This document shows, in pieces, positions 1-8,898 of a stretch of 64,000 nt of DNA. The position numbers and the translations under genes are program-made. Each line of letters begins with the position of its first letter. The first letter of the stretch is position 1. The DNA is taken from positions 51,656 through 115,655 of the IMG/VR virus record IMGVR_UViG_3300027741_000030; one strand, given 5' to 3'. The notes below the pieces were generated by a model that was not told the DNA's origin, searched no databases, and worked only from the letters and a program-made list of their open reading frames with translations. This DNA is from a virus.

Positions 1-1
1 A

Positions 2-2605
2 TTAGACAGCACTGGAAAAATTCCAGCAGCTCAATTAAATATTACAGAAACAATTCAAGACGTAGTTGGCTCAACGTTAGTTTCTGGAAGAGGATCAACT
101 TTTTATTATAGCGATCAAGATAATACAATAACTCTTACAGCAGGTTTAAGAGGACAAGGTTCAGTTTCCGTAACTAATGCAACAGATAATAATGATTTAA
201 TTGTTAAATTAAATCCAGTTGTTGCTGCTGATACAAAATTTACAGGACCTCTTGTTGAAGTTGGAACAGTAACAGCAACAGATGTTAATGCAACAAATGT
301 TTCAATATCTGGAAACTTAACAGTAAATGGAACAACTACAACTGTAAATTCAACAAATGTTACAATTGATGACCCAATGATCTACATTGGCGATAACAAT
401 CAATCAAATAGCCTAGATCTTGGTGTTGTAGCAGCATTTAATAATGGAACATATCAGCACTCAGGTCTTGTTCGTGATGCATCAGATGGAAAATGGAAAC
501 TTTTTTCAGGTGTAATAGCAGAACCAACAACAACAGTAGATTTTACAACGTATACAAAAGATTCTCTTGAAATTGGAGGATTGCATGCAGACTCAGCAAG
601 AATTGGAAATGTTACTAATGATGAAATTCAACATCTAGACGGAGTTAGCTCAGCAATTCAAACTCAAATTGATTCAAAGCTTTCTACAACTAGAGCAGAG
701 GCAATATATGCGCCAAAAGAATCACCTTATTTTTCTGGAACAGTAACTTTGCCAGAAGGAACAGTTACATCAGCAATGATTGCAAATGGCACAATTGTTA
801 ATGCAGATATAAATACTTATGCAGAAATTGATCAATCAAAAATTGCTAATCTTGTTACAAATCTTGCAGCAAAAGCTCCATCAGCATCTCCTACATTTAC
901 AGGCACAGTAGTTCTTCCTGCAAATACATCAATTGGAAATGTTTCATCAACAGAAATTGGTTATCTTGATGGAGTAACATCAGGAATTCAACAGCAACTT
1001 GCTCCAGTTCAAGGTTTAGTCAATTCAGTAAATACACTTGTAACTGATTTAAATTCAGCTGAAAATACAATATCTTCACTTGAATCATCTGTTACTTCAA
1101 TTAATACAACAACAAATAGCCTTCAAACACAAATTAATACAAAAGCATCAACTGCATCACTTACAGCACATGAGGCAGACACAACAAATATTCATGGCAT
1201 TGCAGATACAACTGCACTTGCTACAAAAACTTATGCAGATTCAGCAGTTTCAACTGCAGTTTCTGCACTAACAAAATCATCAGTTGGCCTTGCAAATGTT
1301 GATAACACATCAGATGCAAATAAGCCAGTATCTTCAGCAACATCAACAGCACTTGCGCTCAAAGCGTCACTTGCCTCACCAACATTTACTGGAACTGTTT
1401 CTGGTATTACAAAGTCTATGGTTGGGCTTTCAAATGTAGATAATACTGCAGATTCAGCAAAACCTGTTTCAACAGCACAGCAAACAGCACTTGATGCCAA
1501 ATTAGCGCTTGCTGGAGGAACAATGACAGGAGCACTTACACTTTCAGGTGCACCTACATCAGATCTTCATGCAGCAACTAAGTCTTACGTAGATGGAATT
1601 GCTTCTGGAATTAACTTTCATAAATCAGTTAAAATTGCAACAACAACTAACTGGTCAGCAGTATATGCAAATGGAACAAATGGTTATGGAGCAACATTAA
1701 CAGCATCCGTAAATCAATCAATTAACCCAGCAGATGGAGTAACTCTTGCTGTTGGTGATAGAATTCTTGTAAAATCACAAACAGATGCAAAGCAAAATGG
1801 TATCTATGATATAACTTCTGTGGGAGGTTCTTCTTCCAAGTGGGTTCTTACTCGTTCAGCAGATTCTGATAACAATCCAAATGGGGAAGTTGCAGGTGGA
1901 GATTTTACTTTCGTAACAGAAGGTTCTACAAATGCAAGTATTGGATTTATCTTGTCTTCACCATCAGGTGCAGCAACTCTTGGAACAGATAATATTGTTT
2001 ATACACAGTTTAACGCAGCACAAGCAGTAACTGTAGGTGCTGGTATTACTAAGTCTGGTTCAACACTTTCAATTGGAACTGGTGCCATTACATCAGATAT
2101 GATTGTAGATGGAACAATTGTTGATGCAGATATAAATGCTTCAGCAGCAATCGCACAATCTAAAATCTCAGGACTTTCAACAAGCCTAGGCTTAAAAGCT
2201 AACTTAGCAGATCCTACATTTACTGGAACAGTAACAGTTGATGCAGCAGGAGTAGCATTTACAGATGGAACTCAGACAAAAGAAGGCGTTCCATCACGGA
2301 CAACAATTATTTCAAAAACAACAGACTACACTCTTTCAAATCTTTCAGAACGTGATTCATTAATTGAAATAAATGCAGCAGGAGCTACAACATTAACAGT
2401 TCCAGCAGATTCATCAACAAACTATCCAGTAGGAACATCTTTGGATATTCTGAGAGTAGGAGCTGGAGCATTAACAGTGTCACCTGCAGCTGGCGTAACA
2501 TTAAATTACACACCAGGAAACAAGCTTCGTGCACAATGGTCATCTGCAACTCTTGTAAAGAGAGCAGCAAATACATGGGTACTTCTTGGAGACCTAACAG
2601 CTTAA
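2..2605 (+). CDS. Tail fibre protein, N-terminus outside window
   Basis: The reading frame is open from the first bases of the window, so the protein is longer than the 867 residues seen. The first ATG inside the window (377) is internal to the frame and is not a credible start. The visible part is Thr/Ala/Ser-rich, with recurring segments of the type SPTFTGTV and GNVSSTEIGYLDGV that are typical of trimeric beta-rich phage fibres. It also has heptad-like stretches around the middle and a compact domain near the C-terminus (motifs DRILVKSQTDAKQNGIY and GGDFTFV). The role is inferred as receptor-binding or side fibre. It is followed 26 bases later by another adhesin-like gene with its own ribosome site. 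Frequent GCA, ACA and TCA codons give the low-complexity DNA seen here. Confidence 0.8.
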   Translation, partial: LDSTGKIPAAQLNITETIQDVVGSTLVSGRGSTFYYSDQDNTITLTAGLRGQGSVSVTNATDNNDLIVKLNPVVAADTKFTGPLVEVGTVTATDVNATNVSISGNLTVNGTTTTVNSTNVTIDDPMIYIGDNNQSNSLDLGVVAAFNNGTYQHSGLVRDASDGKWKLFSGVIAEPTTTVDFTTYTKDSLEIGGLHADSARIGNVTNDEIQHLDGVSSAIQTQIDSKLSTTRAEAIYAPKESPYFSGTVTLPEGTVTSAMIANGTIVNADINTYAEIDQSKIANLVTNLAAKAPSASPTFTGTVVLPANTSIGNVSSTEIGYLDGVTSGIQQQLAPVQGLVNSVNTLVTDLNSAENTISSLESSVTSINTTTNSLQTQINTKASTASLTAHEADTTNIHGIADTTALATKTYADSAVSTAVSALTKSSVGLANVDNTSDANKPVSSATSTALALKASLASPTFTGTVSGITKSMVGLSNVDNTADSAKPVSTAQQTALDAKLALAGGTMTGALTLSGAPTSDLHAATKSYVDGIASGINFHKSVKIATTTNWSAVYANGTNGYGATLTASVNQSINPADGVTLAVGDRILVKSQTDAKQNGIYDITSVGGSSSKWVLTRSADSDNNPNGEVAGGDFTFVTEGSTNASIGFILSSPSGAATLGTDNIVYTQFNAAQAVTVGAGITKSGSTLSIGTGAITSDMIVDGTIVDADINASAAIAQSKISGLSTSLGLKANLADPTFTGTVTVDAAGVAFTDGTQTKEGVPSRTTIISKTTDYTLSNLSERDSLIEINAAGATTLTVPADSSTNYPVGTSLDILRVGAGALTVSPAAGVTLNYTPGNKLRAQWSSATLVKRAANTWVLLGDLTA

Positions 2606-2631
2606 TAAAATAAAAGAAATAGGGGAAAAAA

Positions 2632-3429
2632 ATGGCTAATAAGAAATTTGGTATTAAATCATCAGGACAGGATAACTTCCTAGCTCCATTTGCACCAACA
2701 ATAGGAACTGCGACAGATGTTGGTACTAACCGTCCATTTGGTAGCGGTGCAGTTACAGTAACATTTACACCTGATCCTACATACCCTGCAACATCTTTTA
2801 CAGCATCTGGTTACTGCAGTGTTCATAACATGACTCACTCAGCAACAGGATCATCTTCACCAATAACCATTACTGGTTTTGGTTCAGACATGACAACAAC
2901 AATTACTGTAACAGCTACAAATCAATATGGAACATCCCCTGCTTCAAATGCATCTAATACAGTAACAGTTACAACTGTTCCAGCAACTCCTTCGGCCCCA
3001 TCTGCAACAGCGCAGGTAAACCAAGACTCAGTATCTTGGTCAACACCTGCAAATGGAGGAAAAGCAATAACAGGTTATACATTAAGGTCAAGCGATGGCC
3101 CAACATATTCAACAGGATCAACTTCTTATACTGTTTCTGAAACTGCCAATACATCGCAAACATATTATGTAAAAGCTACAAATGCAAACGGAACTTCTCA
3201 AGAATCAGCCGCCTCAAATTCGGTTACAACTCTTGCACCGTTCTTTCCACCTTCATTCTTTGCACCACCAGGATTCTTTGCGCCACCTTCATTCTTCGCA
3301 CCTCCAGGGTTCTTTGCGCCACCTTCATTCTTCGCACCTCCAGGGTTCTTCGCACCTCCAGGGTTCTTCGCACCTCCAGGGTTCTTCGCACCTCCAGGGT
3401 TCTTCGCACCTCCAGGGTTCTGGGATTAA
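2632..3429 (+). CDS. Fibronectin-like surface protein ending in FFAPPG repeats
   Basis: This 265-residue protein has no signal peptide. Residues about 20-110 and 115-200 read as two Ig/fibronectin-III-like beta domains (for example the segments ITVTATNQYGTSPASNAS and ITGYTLRSSDG...TYYVKATNANG). Residues 209-262 are nine tandem FFAPP[G/S] hexapeptides, followed by a terminal FWD. A good ribosome site (ATAGGGG) lies before the ATG. Its place between a tail fibre and the dioxygenase genes suggests a virion decoration or fibre-tip protein. The aromatic/proline tail could be a polymerisation or docking element, or a substrate for prolyl hydroxylation by the neighbouring enzymes; both are inference. 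No enzyme motif is seen. Confidence 0.6.
   Translation: MANKKFGIKSSGQDNFLAPFAPTIGTATDVGTNRPFGSGAVTVTFTPDPTYPATSFTASGYCSVHNMTHSATGSSSPITITGFGSDMTTTITVTATNQYGTSPASNASNTVTVTTVPATPSAPSATAQVNQDSVSWSTPANGGKAITGYTLRSSDGPTYSTGSTSYTVSETANTSQTYYVKATNANGTSQESAASNSVTTLAPFFPPSFFAPPGFFAPPSFFAPPGFFAPPSFFAPPGFFAPPGFFAPPGFFAPPGFFAPPGFWD
3256..3417 (+). repeat. Nine 18-base tandem repeats encoding FFAPP[G/S]
   Basis: An 18-base unit is repeated nine times in frame. The last five copies are nearly identical (TTCTTCGCACCTCCAGGG) and the first four are more diverged (GCA/GCG and CCA/CCT swaps, Ser for Gly in units 2 and 4). The gradient from diverged to identical suggests recent expansion at the 3' end by slippage or unequal recombination. 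Confidence 0.9.
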
Positions 3430-3447
3430 TTAAATAAATTTTAGCTC

Positions 3448-3476
3448 TTGACAAAATAGTTTATAATTGATAAACT
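3448..3476 (+). promoter_or_regulatory. Promoter for the dioxygenase cluster
   Basis: A consensus TTGACA (3448-3453) is followed after 17 bases by TAAACT (3471-3476) with a TG one base upstream (extended -10). Transcription would start near 3483. A purine-rich ribosome site (AAAGAAAGAGA) then precedes the ATG at 3498. It is placed to drive the tightly overlapping genes 3498-8882. Confidence 0.65.
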
Positions 3477-3497
3477 ATAAATAAAGAAAGAGATGTT

Positions 3498-4172
3498 ATG
3501 ACACAAACATGGTCAAATAAAGAAATTTTATTTCCAGGATTATGGGTATATAAAGACGTAATTAAACCAGAATTAAATTTGGTTCCTAGACTGCTTAACC
3601 TAATTGACAGCAGTGCTGGAAGAATTAATTGGAAAGAAGCAACTGTTGGCTATAATGAAAATAGGCCAAAGTATAGGGATTGCCAAGATATAAAAATTGG
3701 TGAAATTAAAAATCCTAACAATCCATATGATTATGAATTTAATGAAATATGGAAATTAGCAAAACATGCACAGTCTGGTCCAGTCGAAGATTACTGCACA
3801 GCTCACAGCGTAAGAATGGATTTTTGGGAAGTAATGAATTTTATTTCTTATGGTCCAGGGCAACATTTTCAAGAACATGCAGATCACGGATTTTCTTACA
3901 GTGCAACCGTTTCCCTTGTTGCATATCCAAACGATGACTATGAGGGTGGAGAACTAGCTTTTCCAAAACTAGGAATTACTGTTAAACCACGAGCAGGAGA
4001 TCTATACATATTCCCTTCAAGCTATATTTATTCTCACGTGGCTCTTCCAGTTAAAAGCGGAAAAAAATATTCTATTGTAACTATGCTTGATTATAATGAC
4101 AATACGCATAACGATGAATACCGTGCATTAGTTGATAGAAGACTAGGCAATGATAAAAATAAGGGCATATAG
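3498..4172 (+). CDS. 2OG-Fe(II) dioxygenase, prolyl 4-hydroxylase-like
   Basis: This 224-residue protein has the jelly-roll signature of the prolyl-4-hydroxylase branch: H127-A-D129 for iron, the strand motif NDDYEGGELAFP (about 145-156), KPRAGDLYIFPS (163-174), the distal histidine H180, and K190 as the likely 2-oxoglutarate contact. Such enzymes couple 2OG decarboxylation to hydroxylation of a substrate, often a prolyl residue; the substrate here is unknown. It is the first gene after a strong promoter, and its 3' end overlaps the next gene by 23 bases. It directly follows the FFAPPG-repeat protein, which offers many Ala-Pro-Pro sites. Confidence 0.85.
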   Translation: MTQTWSNKEILFPGLWVYKDVIKPELNLVPRLLNLIDSSAGRINWKEATVGYNENRPKYRDCQDIKIGEIKNPNNPYDYEFNEIWKLAKHAQSGPVEDYCTAHSVRMDFWEVMNFISYGPGQHFQEHADHGFSYSATVSLVAYPNDDYEGGELAFPKLGITVKPRAGDLYIFPSSYIYSHVALPVKSGKKYSIVTMLDYNDNTHNDEYRALVDRRLGNDKNKGI

Positions 4173-4860
4173 AAAACAAAAAGATTCTGCAAACATATCA
4201 CAGCTTTCAGTTAAGAGAGACTGGATGGATGAAACATGGGAATCTCATGCATACAAATGTTTTCCAGTAAGCCTCACCAATCAGTTGGGATGGGGAATAT
4301 CATTTCCAGAGGATATAACTTTTATATGGGATGGGATTTCAGACTCTTCTTCAGATCATGTAAAAATATTATCAGGATTAAAATATGCACATTCAGGAAG
4401 AGGAAATGCCACAGTAAGCTTTAATACAGGCATTAGCTTTAAAACTGATGAAAATATAAGCCTACTAACAATGCCAGTTCCTAATTATTTAAGGGACGGC
4501 ATTCAGCCATTTACAACATTAATGAGCACTTCATTTTTTAATGGCGAATTGCCATGTGCTTTAAGAGTAACAAGACCAAATGTTGAAATAACAATTAAAG
4601 CAAATACTCCAATATTTTCAATTCTTCCAATTAACCTTGAAGAAATTCAAGATTCTGAAATAATATTTGAAGATGCAAGCCTTCTTCCAGAATTAAGTTT
4701 TGATCCAAAAGCTTATGGAGAAGAGGTATATAAAATAAATATGTCTGGAAAGTGGACAAATTTTTATAGAGATGCCGTTGATCATTTAGGAAACATTTTA
4801 GGAAAACATCAAATAAAATCAGTTAGGCTAAAGGTCCATGAGGACAAAAGCAACATATGA
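4150..4860 (+). CDS. Unknown protein, paralogue of the gene at 48870 (DUF6065-like)
   Basis: This 236-residue protein is clearly related to the one at 48870. Both have an N-terminal KRDWM motif, then PVSLTNQLGWGI / PVTLVNTLGYGI, FPEDITFIWDG / FEEDIAFSWDG, H-SGRG-x-(A/G)TVSFNT, F(K/R)TD-x-x(I/V)S-LT(M/L)PVPN and ST(S)xFxGxxP. It recalls the uncharacterised DUF6065 family as I remember it, but this was not checked. It has no membrane segment or signal peptide. It overlaps the preceding dioxygenase gene by 23 bases, implying coupled translation. The second copy also lies near a dioxygenase gene (47770), so a partnership is possible. The biochemical role is unknown. Confidence 0.6.
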   Translation: MIKIRAYRKQKDSANISQLSVKRDWMDETWESHAYKCFPVSLTNQLGWGISFPEDITFIWDGISDSSSDHVKILSGLKYAHSGRGNATVSFNTGISFKTDENISLLTMPVPNYLRDGIQPFTTLMSTSFFNGELPCALRVTRPNVEITIKANTPIFSILPINLEEIQDSEIIFEDASLLPELSFDPKAYGEEVYKINMSGKWTNFYRDAVDHLGNILGKHQIKSVRLKVHEDKSNI

Positions 4861-4887
4861 TAAAATTATATAAAAGGGGTATTAAAA

Positions 4888-5583
4888 ATGATGAGACAAA
4901 ATAATGAAATAATAGCAAACAGAGATATTGGTTTGCATGCTCCAAAATCAATAACCCCTTCAGGATTCTTTGGCAATTCATCTGACAATATAGTAGAGCT
5001 AGAAAACTTTTTAACAGAAGATGAAAGAGCAAGACTAATTGATTTTGCAATGAATAATAAAGTTTGGGATCAAACAGAAAGCCATGTTGATGAAGATGGC
5101 CTTGTCCTTTATGATGCTAACATATGGAAAGATAGAGTTTGCACATATCATTCTTTAATGAAATCAGATCCAAGTATACTAGAATTAATTAATTCCATGA
5201 TTGCAAGATTAAAAATTGAAGTAGATAAATTTTTTAATGTTGATGCAAAAGAAACTGGACCAGCAATTGTAAGGTGGCCAATAGGTGCAAGACAAGAACC
5301 ACATGCAGATAAAGAATTTCACACTGGAATAGAAAAGGGAAGACCAAATGATTTCCCCTGGTATGATCTAGCAGGCTTATTTTATTTTAATGATGATTAT
5401 GAGGGTGGAGAATTATATTTCCCACAACATGGAATTGAGTTTAAACCAAAAGCAGGAGCAGCTTATTTTTTCCCAGGAGACATGAACTATACTCATGGAG
5501 TTAGACCAGTAACCTCTGGAAATAGATTTACCTCCCCATTTTTTTGGACCATAATGAAACATTTGGATCAAGTTGAAAAATAA
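4888..5583 (+). CDS. 2OG-Fe(II) dioxygenase, prolyl 4-hydroxylase-like
   Basis: This 231-residue protein carries the full catalytic set: H139-A-D141, the FYFNDDYEGGELYFP strand (about 165-179), KPKAGAAYFFPG (186-197), H203 in YTHGV and R213 as the 2OG-binding basic residue. The first 40 residues end in a possible helix before the core (NIVELENFLTEDE). The ribosome site AAAAGGGG lies upstream of ATGATG. An extended -10-like element (TGATAAAAT, 4858-4866) precedes it and could give a secondary transcript start. The last codons overlap the next gene, whose TTG start is at 5573. Confidence 0.85.
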   Translation: MMRQNNEIIANRDIGLHAPKSITPSGFFGNSSDNIVELENFLTEDERARLIDFAMNNKVWDQTESHVDEDGLVLYDANIWKDRVCTYHSLMKSDPSILELINSMIARLKIEVDKFFNVDAKETGPAIVRWPIGARQEPHADKEFHTGIEKGRPNDFPWYDLAGLFYFNDDYEGGELYFPQHGIEFKPKAGAAYFFPGDMNYTHGVRPVTSGNRFTSPFFWTIMKHLDQVEK

Positions 5584-6208
5584 TAATTGTTTAATTGATG
5601 ACAATTTTTTGCTTGATGAAGAGATAGATTATTTACAGCAAATAATGTACTCTTATGAAAACACCTTTAATTGGATATATACTCCCACAGGAAACATGGA
5701 CGCTGGAGATTATCGAGCAGTTCACACTAAAAATACAAACAATTCAATGCAATTTATTCACACAGCAAAATTAGGAAAAATAGAATATTCAAATTTTTCA
5801 AAAGATGCTGAAAAAGTTTTATATAAGTTTTGTAAAAAAAACAATATAGAGGTTATAGATGTTTTTAGAATTAAAGCTAATTTAATTCCAAAACAAAATG
5901 ATTATTTGCAAACAAATATGCCACACGTAGATAATGTTATTGATATTATTCCTGAACATACAGAGGGAGAGCATTATGTTTTTTTGTATTATGTAAACGA
6001 TTCAGACGGCCCAACAGTAATCTTTAATGAAAAATATAATGGAGAAAAAAAAGATATCTTTTCTATAAAACAAAAAATTAACCCAGTAGCTGGAAGAGGC
6101 ATATTGTTTAATGCAGACCAATACCACGCCTCATCTATACCTAAAAAAACAAACTTAAGATGTGTAATAAACATTAATTTAATAGGAAAAAAAATAAATG
6201 ATAATTAA
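5573..6208 (+). CDS. 2OG-Fe(II) dioxygenase-like protein (divergent)
   Basis: This 211-residue protein starts at a TTG that overlaps the end of the previous gene. It keeps an iron-site pattern, H118-V-D120 (MPHVDN), a distal H185 (QYHASS) and R196 (TNLRCV), on a double-stranded beta-helix-like background (EGEHYVFLYYVNDSDGPTVIF). It lacks the YEGGE strand of its neighbours and looks more like the rapid-induction P4H relatives found in marine phages. Oxygenase activity is therefore likely but less certain than for the flanking genes. Its product ends 11 bases inside the following gene. Confidence 0.65.
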   Translation: MKNNNCLIDDNFLLDEEIDYLQQIMYSYENTFNWIYTPTGNMDAGDYRAVHTKNTNNSMQFIHTAKLGKIEYSNFSKDAEKVLYKFCKKNNIEVIDVFRIKANLIPKQNDYLQTNMPHVDNVIDIIPEHTEGEHYVFLYYVNDSDGPTVIFNEKYNGEKKDIFSIKQKINPVAGRGILFNADQYHASSIPKKTNLRCVININLIGKKINDN

Positions 6209-6638
6209 AAATTTAACCAAAAAAGAAATAGAGGCTTCCAGAGTCCTATTAGATCTGACCCTAGGCATAGAGCATTCAGGTAAATCTTTTTTTAGTCATT
6301 TATACAACACATTTTATATATTAAAAAAAATGAATTTAGACGAGGATACATGCCTGGCAGGAATGTATCATTCGATATATGGAACAGAGTATTTTAAGAT
6401 AGACAAACAGGTGCAAAAAGATGAAGTTATTAAAACAATTGGACAAAAAGCAAATAAATTGGTAGAATATTTTTGTACAGAAAACAGAAATGATTTTATT
6501 TTAAACGGTAAAATAGAAGATCAAGATAGGCTTTCTTTATTGTATATTTTATATGCAAACGAAATAGAGCAAAGAGGCGAAAAAAACATTTTGTTTTTAA
6601 ATCAAATAAAAGAAGAAATAGGAAAGAAATTGCTATGA
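6198..6638 (+). CDS. HD-like helical protein (DUF6817-like)
   Basis: This 146-residue, mostly helical protein has H26, H34 and H58 in the pattern HSGKSFFSHL...DTCLAGMYHSIYGTEYF. That pattern recalls an HD-phosphohydrolase-related family (DUF6817, from memory). No classic HD dyad is visible, so metal binding is possible but unproven. It overlaps both neighbours (11 bases upstream, 4 bases downstream ATGA) and so is translationally tied to two dioxygenase genes. A role in the same modification pathway is inferred from position only. Confidence 0.5.
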   Translation: MIIKNLTKKEIEASRVLLDLTLGIEHSGKSFFSHLYNTFYILKKMNLDEDTCLAGMYHSIYGTEYFKIDKQVQKDEVIKTIGQKANKLVEYFCTENRNDFILNGKIEDQDRLSLLYILYANEIEQRGEKNILFLNQIKEEIGKKLL

Positions 6639-7462
6639 CAAACTTAGAGTATATTGAGCTATATCCAAGAATAGATGTTTATAGAAATGTTTTAAAAGAT
6701 CCACAGGCTTTATATCAAACTATGAAAAAATCTGAGGAAACTTCAAATGGAGAATACCTTTTAAAAACTTGGGATGCATGGGCAAAATTTGGAACCTACA
6801 CTCAAAAGAAAGACTTGGCTGAAGTTTCAGAAGATACAAAAACTAAAAATATGTTTATTGAAGAAAAAGATTTTGTAGATCAGGTTCAAGCAGCTTATGA
6901 TTTAGTTTTGTTGGATTACATAAAAAGACACAATGTTGAGTTAAAGCCAGGTTGGCATTTTAGCGGCTGCTCTTTTTCAAAATATAAAGATGGAGTAGAC
7001 ACTCTAAAAAATAAAATGACAATGCAGTATCACACTGATTTTATTATTGCAGAAAGAGAAATGCCTGGACCTAAGTTTCAATTAACATGTACAATGTACA
7101 TAAATGATGATTATCAAGGCGGAGACATAGAATTTTTTATTGATGGAAAGCTGATTAATCATAAGCCACAAGCAGGAGACATTCTTGTCTTCCCATCAGA
7201 CGAACCATATTTTCATGGAGTTAAAACAATATACAATGGCCAAAAGTTTTTTGTAAGAAATTTTGTAATGTACCCTTACGATGGAAGCCCTGAATGGCTA
7301 GCAAATCAAAAACAATTTGGTGCAGTAAATTGGATGAAAAAAGAATTTATTAGATTAGAAGAAGATACAAAAAGAAACATGAAATACGTTGAAGATGGTG
7401 TAGAAATTGCAGTAGAGATTGCACACGCAAACCATAATGTAGAGTCAAAGGAAAGTATGTAA
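6635..7462 (+). CDS. 2OG-Fe(II) dioxygenase (paralogue of 47770)
   Basis: This 275-residue protein has H133-T-D135, the strand MYINDDYQGGDIEF (about 154-167), KPQAGDILVFPSDEP (177-191), H194 in YFHGV and a basic residue K204/R208. It shares the architecture of the gene at 47770, including the start PRIDVYRNVLKDP / PQIVVYKNIFKNS and a long C-terminal helix after the barrel. This C-terminal extension (about residues 215-275, acidic and helical) is absent from the shorter paralogues and may be an oligomerisation or substrate-docking part. It starts by ATGA overlap with the previous gene. Confidence 0.82.
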   Translation: MTNLEYIELYPRIDVYRNVLKDPQALYQTMKKSEETSNGEYLLKTWDAWAKFGTYTQKKDLAEVSEDTKTKNMFIEEKDFVDQVQAAYDLVLLDYIKRHNVELKPGWHFSGCSFSKYKDGVDTLKNKMTMQYHTDFIIAEREMPGPKFQLTCTMYINDDYQGGDIEFFIDGKLINHKPQAGDILVFPSDEPYFHGVKTIYNGQKFFVRNFVMYPYDGSPEWLANQKQFGAVNWMKKEFIRLEEDTKRNMKYVEDGVEIAVEIAHANHNVESKESM

Positions 7463-8220
7463 TGGAACTAATAAAAATAGCAGAAGACATTCATCTATAT
7501 AAAAATTTTATAGAAGATGAAGAACTTGCTAAAGTAACATCTTTATTAAAAAAATTACAAAATACCGACAAAGACTATTGGAAGTCTATATCTTTTTATG
7601 AGTCATATTCCGCCAGATACCCTTATGATGGAGAACCAATTTTAGAAGAATTTGGTTTGCCTGCAACTTATTTTTCTGATCTAAGAAATAGGTTTAAAGA
7701 AGCAGCCGCACATGTTGCTAATCAGCCAGTTGAAAAAATGTCTCAAATAAGTTTTCATATTCAAAGATGGCTTCCAGGTTCTTTTGCACCAAAGCATTCT
7801 GACAACAGTGATAATGAAGGAAACATGGGAGCCTTTACAAGAAGCAGATACGCTGGATTTTTATACTTAAATGATGACTTTGAAGGAGGCACCTTAAAGT
7901 TTGAAGCACAACACGGAGAGCTGCCATTAGAAATAATTCCAGAAGCTGGATCTTTTTTAATATTCCACGGCGGTCACAAAAACATGCATGAGGTTACTGT
8001 AGTAAAAAAGAGCCCAAGATACACAATAGGTTCTTTTTGGGACGATAGAGAAGAATCAGATTATCCACAAGACGTAAGAGATGCTTGGGCTGAAGAGCTT
8101 AAAAAAGTTAGAGCAATTCAAGCTGAAGAAGCGGTAGAGTGGAAAGAAGTTAGAGAAAAGGGATTACGTCTAACACCAGATGGCAAGTCTATACCAGCAT
8201 CTGAAGTGGAAGATTTATGA
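7462..8220 (+). CDS. 2OG-Fe(II) dioxygenase, prolyl 4-hydroxylase-like
   Basis: This 252-residue protein carries H112-S-D114 (APKHSDNSD), the strand FLYLNDDFEGGTLKF (133-147), PEAGSFLIFHGG (160-171), H176 (NMHEV) and R186 (PRYTIG), a complete 2OG/Fe(II) set. The C-terminal 45 residues are charged and probably helical. The start overlaps the previous stop by one base and the stop overlaps the next start by four, so it sits in a translationally coupled chain. The substrate is unknown. Confidence 0.85.
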   Translation: MELIKIAEDIHLYKNFIEDEELAKVTSLLKKLQNTDKDYWKSISFYESYSARYPYDGEPILEEFGLPATYFSDLRNRFKEAAAHVANQPVEKMSQISFHIQRWLPGSFAPKHSDNSDNEGNMGAFTRSRYAGFLYLNDDFEGGTLKFEAQHGELPLEIIPEAGSFLIFHGGHKNMHEVTVVKKSPRYTIGSFWDDREESDYPQDVRDAWAEELKKVRAIQAEEAVEWKEVREKGLRLTPDGKSIPASEVEDL

Positions 8221-8882
8221 TAGACGAAAAATCAAATAAATTTGATCCAAATGACATGTATCACATGTTTATACCAAATGTTTTAGAGAACAATATTTGG
8301 TATTATAAAAATGTTGTAAGCTATCCAAAAGAGCTATTAGATTTTATTAATGAAGTTGATAATGATGCTAGAAGCCACGGTAAAATAACAAAGTGGTTCC
8401 CTTGGACTGCTAGCAATAATGGCTCTTTAATATACGGAGATAACAAAAATGTTCTACCTTCAAATATGAAAGATGTCACAGACGCTGGAAGACTAGATCA
8501 AAAAATACTATATATATCAAATAGCATAAAGATGGCTTTTCAAATGTGTCTTGATAATTACTTTGCTTCAAGAAATATTGATTCGTCAAATTATGTTTTG
8601 CCAATGAGTGAGATTCCATTAAGAAGGTGGGGAGTGGGTCCTGGAATGGGTCCTCATTGTGATAACTATGACGGGCATACAAATCTTGCTTTTTCTATGA
8701 TTCTATATTTAAACAACAACTACGAAGGCGGGGAAATCGAGTTTCCAAATCAGGGAGTGTCTTTAAAGCCAGATGAGGGCAGCCTAATTATATTCCCAAG
8801 CAGTGAGCCATACCTTCACAAAGTAAATGAGATTAAATCGGGAGATAGGTACACATCACATCTTTCAGTATATACAAGATAG
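8217..8882 (+). CDS. 2OG-Fe(II) dioxygenase, prolyl 4-hydroxylase-like
   Basis: This 221-residue protein has H147-C-D149 (MGPHCDNYDG), the strand MILYLNNNYEGGEIEFP (161-177), KPDEGSLIIFPSSEP (184-198), H201 (YLHKV) and R211 (DRYTSH). The two residues around the distal histidine and the FPSSEP motif are shared with the gene at 6635. It is the last gene of the six-enzyme cluster. Directly after it comes a promoter for the collagen-like fibre gene, whose Gly-X-Y repeats are a conceivable substrate. Confidence 0.85.
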   Translation: MIDEKSNKFDPNDMYHMFIPNVLENNIWYYKNVVSYPKELLDFINEVDNDARSHGKITKWFPWTASNNGSLIYGDNKNVLPSNMKDVTDAGRLDQKILYISNSIKMAFQMCLDNYFASRNIDSSNYVLPMSEIPLRRWGVGPGMGPHCDNYDGHTNLAFSMILYLNNNYEGGEIEFPNQGVSLKPDEGSLIIFPSSEPYLHKVNEIKSGDRYTSHLSVYTR

Positions 8883-8892
8883 GTGGTATAAT
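8864..8892 (+). promoter_or_regulatory. Extended -10 promoter, likely leaderless
   Basis: TGGTATAAT (8884-8892) is an extended -10 with only a weak -35 (TTCAGT, 8864-8869, 17-base spacer). The hexamer ends six bases before the ATG at 8899, so transcription should begin at or next to the start codon. No ribosome site precedes that ATG. Confidence 0.55.
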
Positions 8893-8898
8893 TAAAAA

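Noticed and set aside
3256-3417. 18-base repeats considered as CRISPR or iteron array
   Set aside because: Units are contiguous, in frame, and vary only at synonymous or Gly/Ser codon positions; no spacers exist.
3224-3454. Reverse-strand frame with repeated TLEVRR units
   Set aside because: It is only the complement of the FFAPPG repeat DNA; the repeats make an artefactual open frame.
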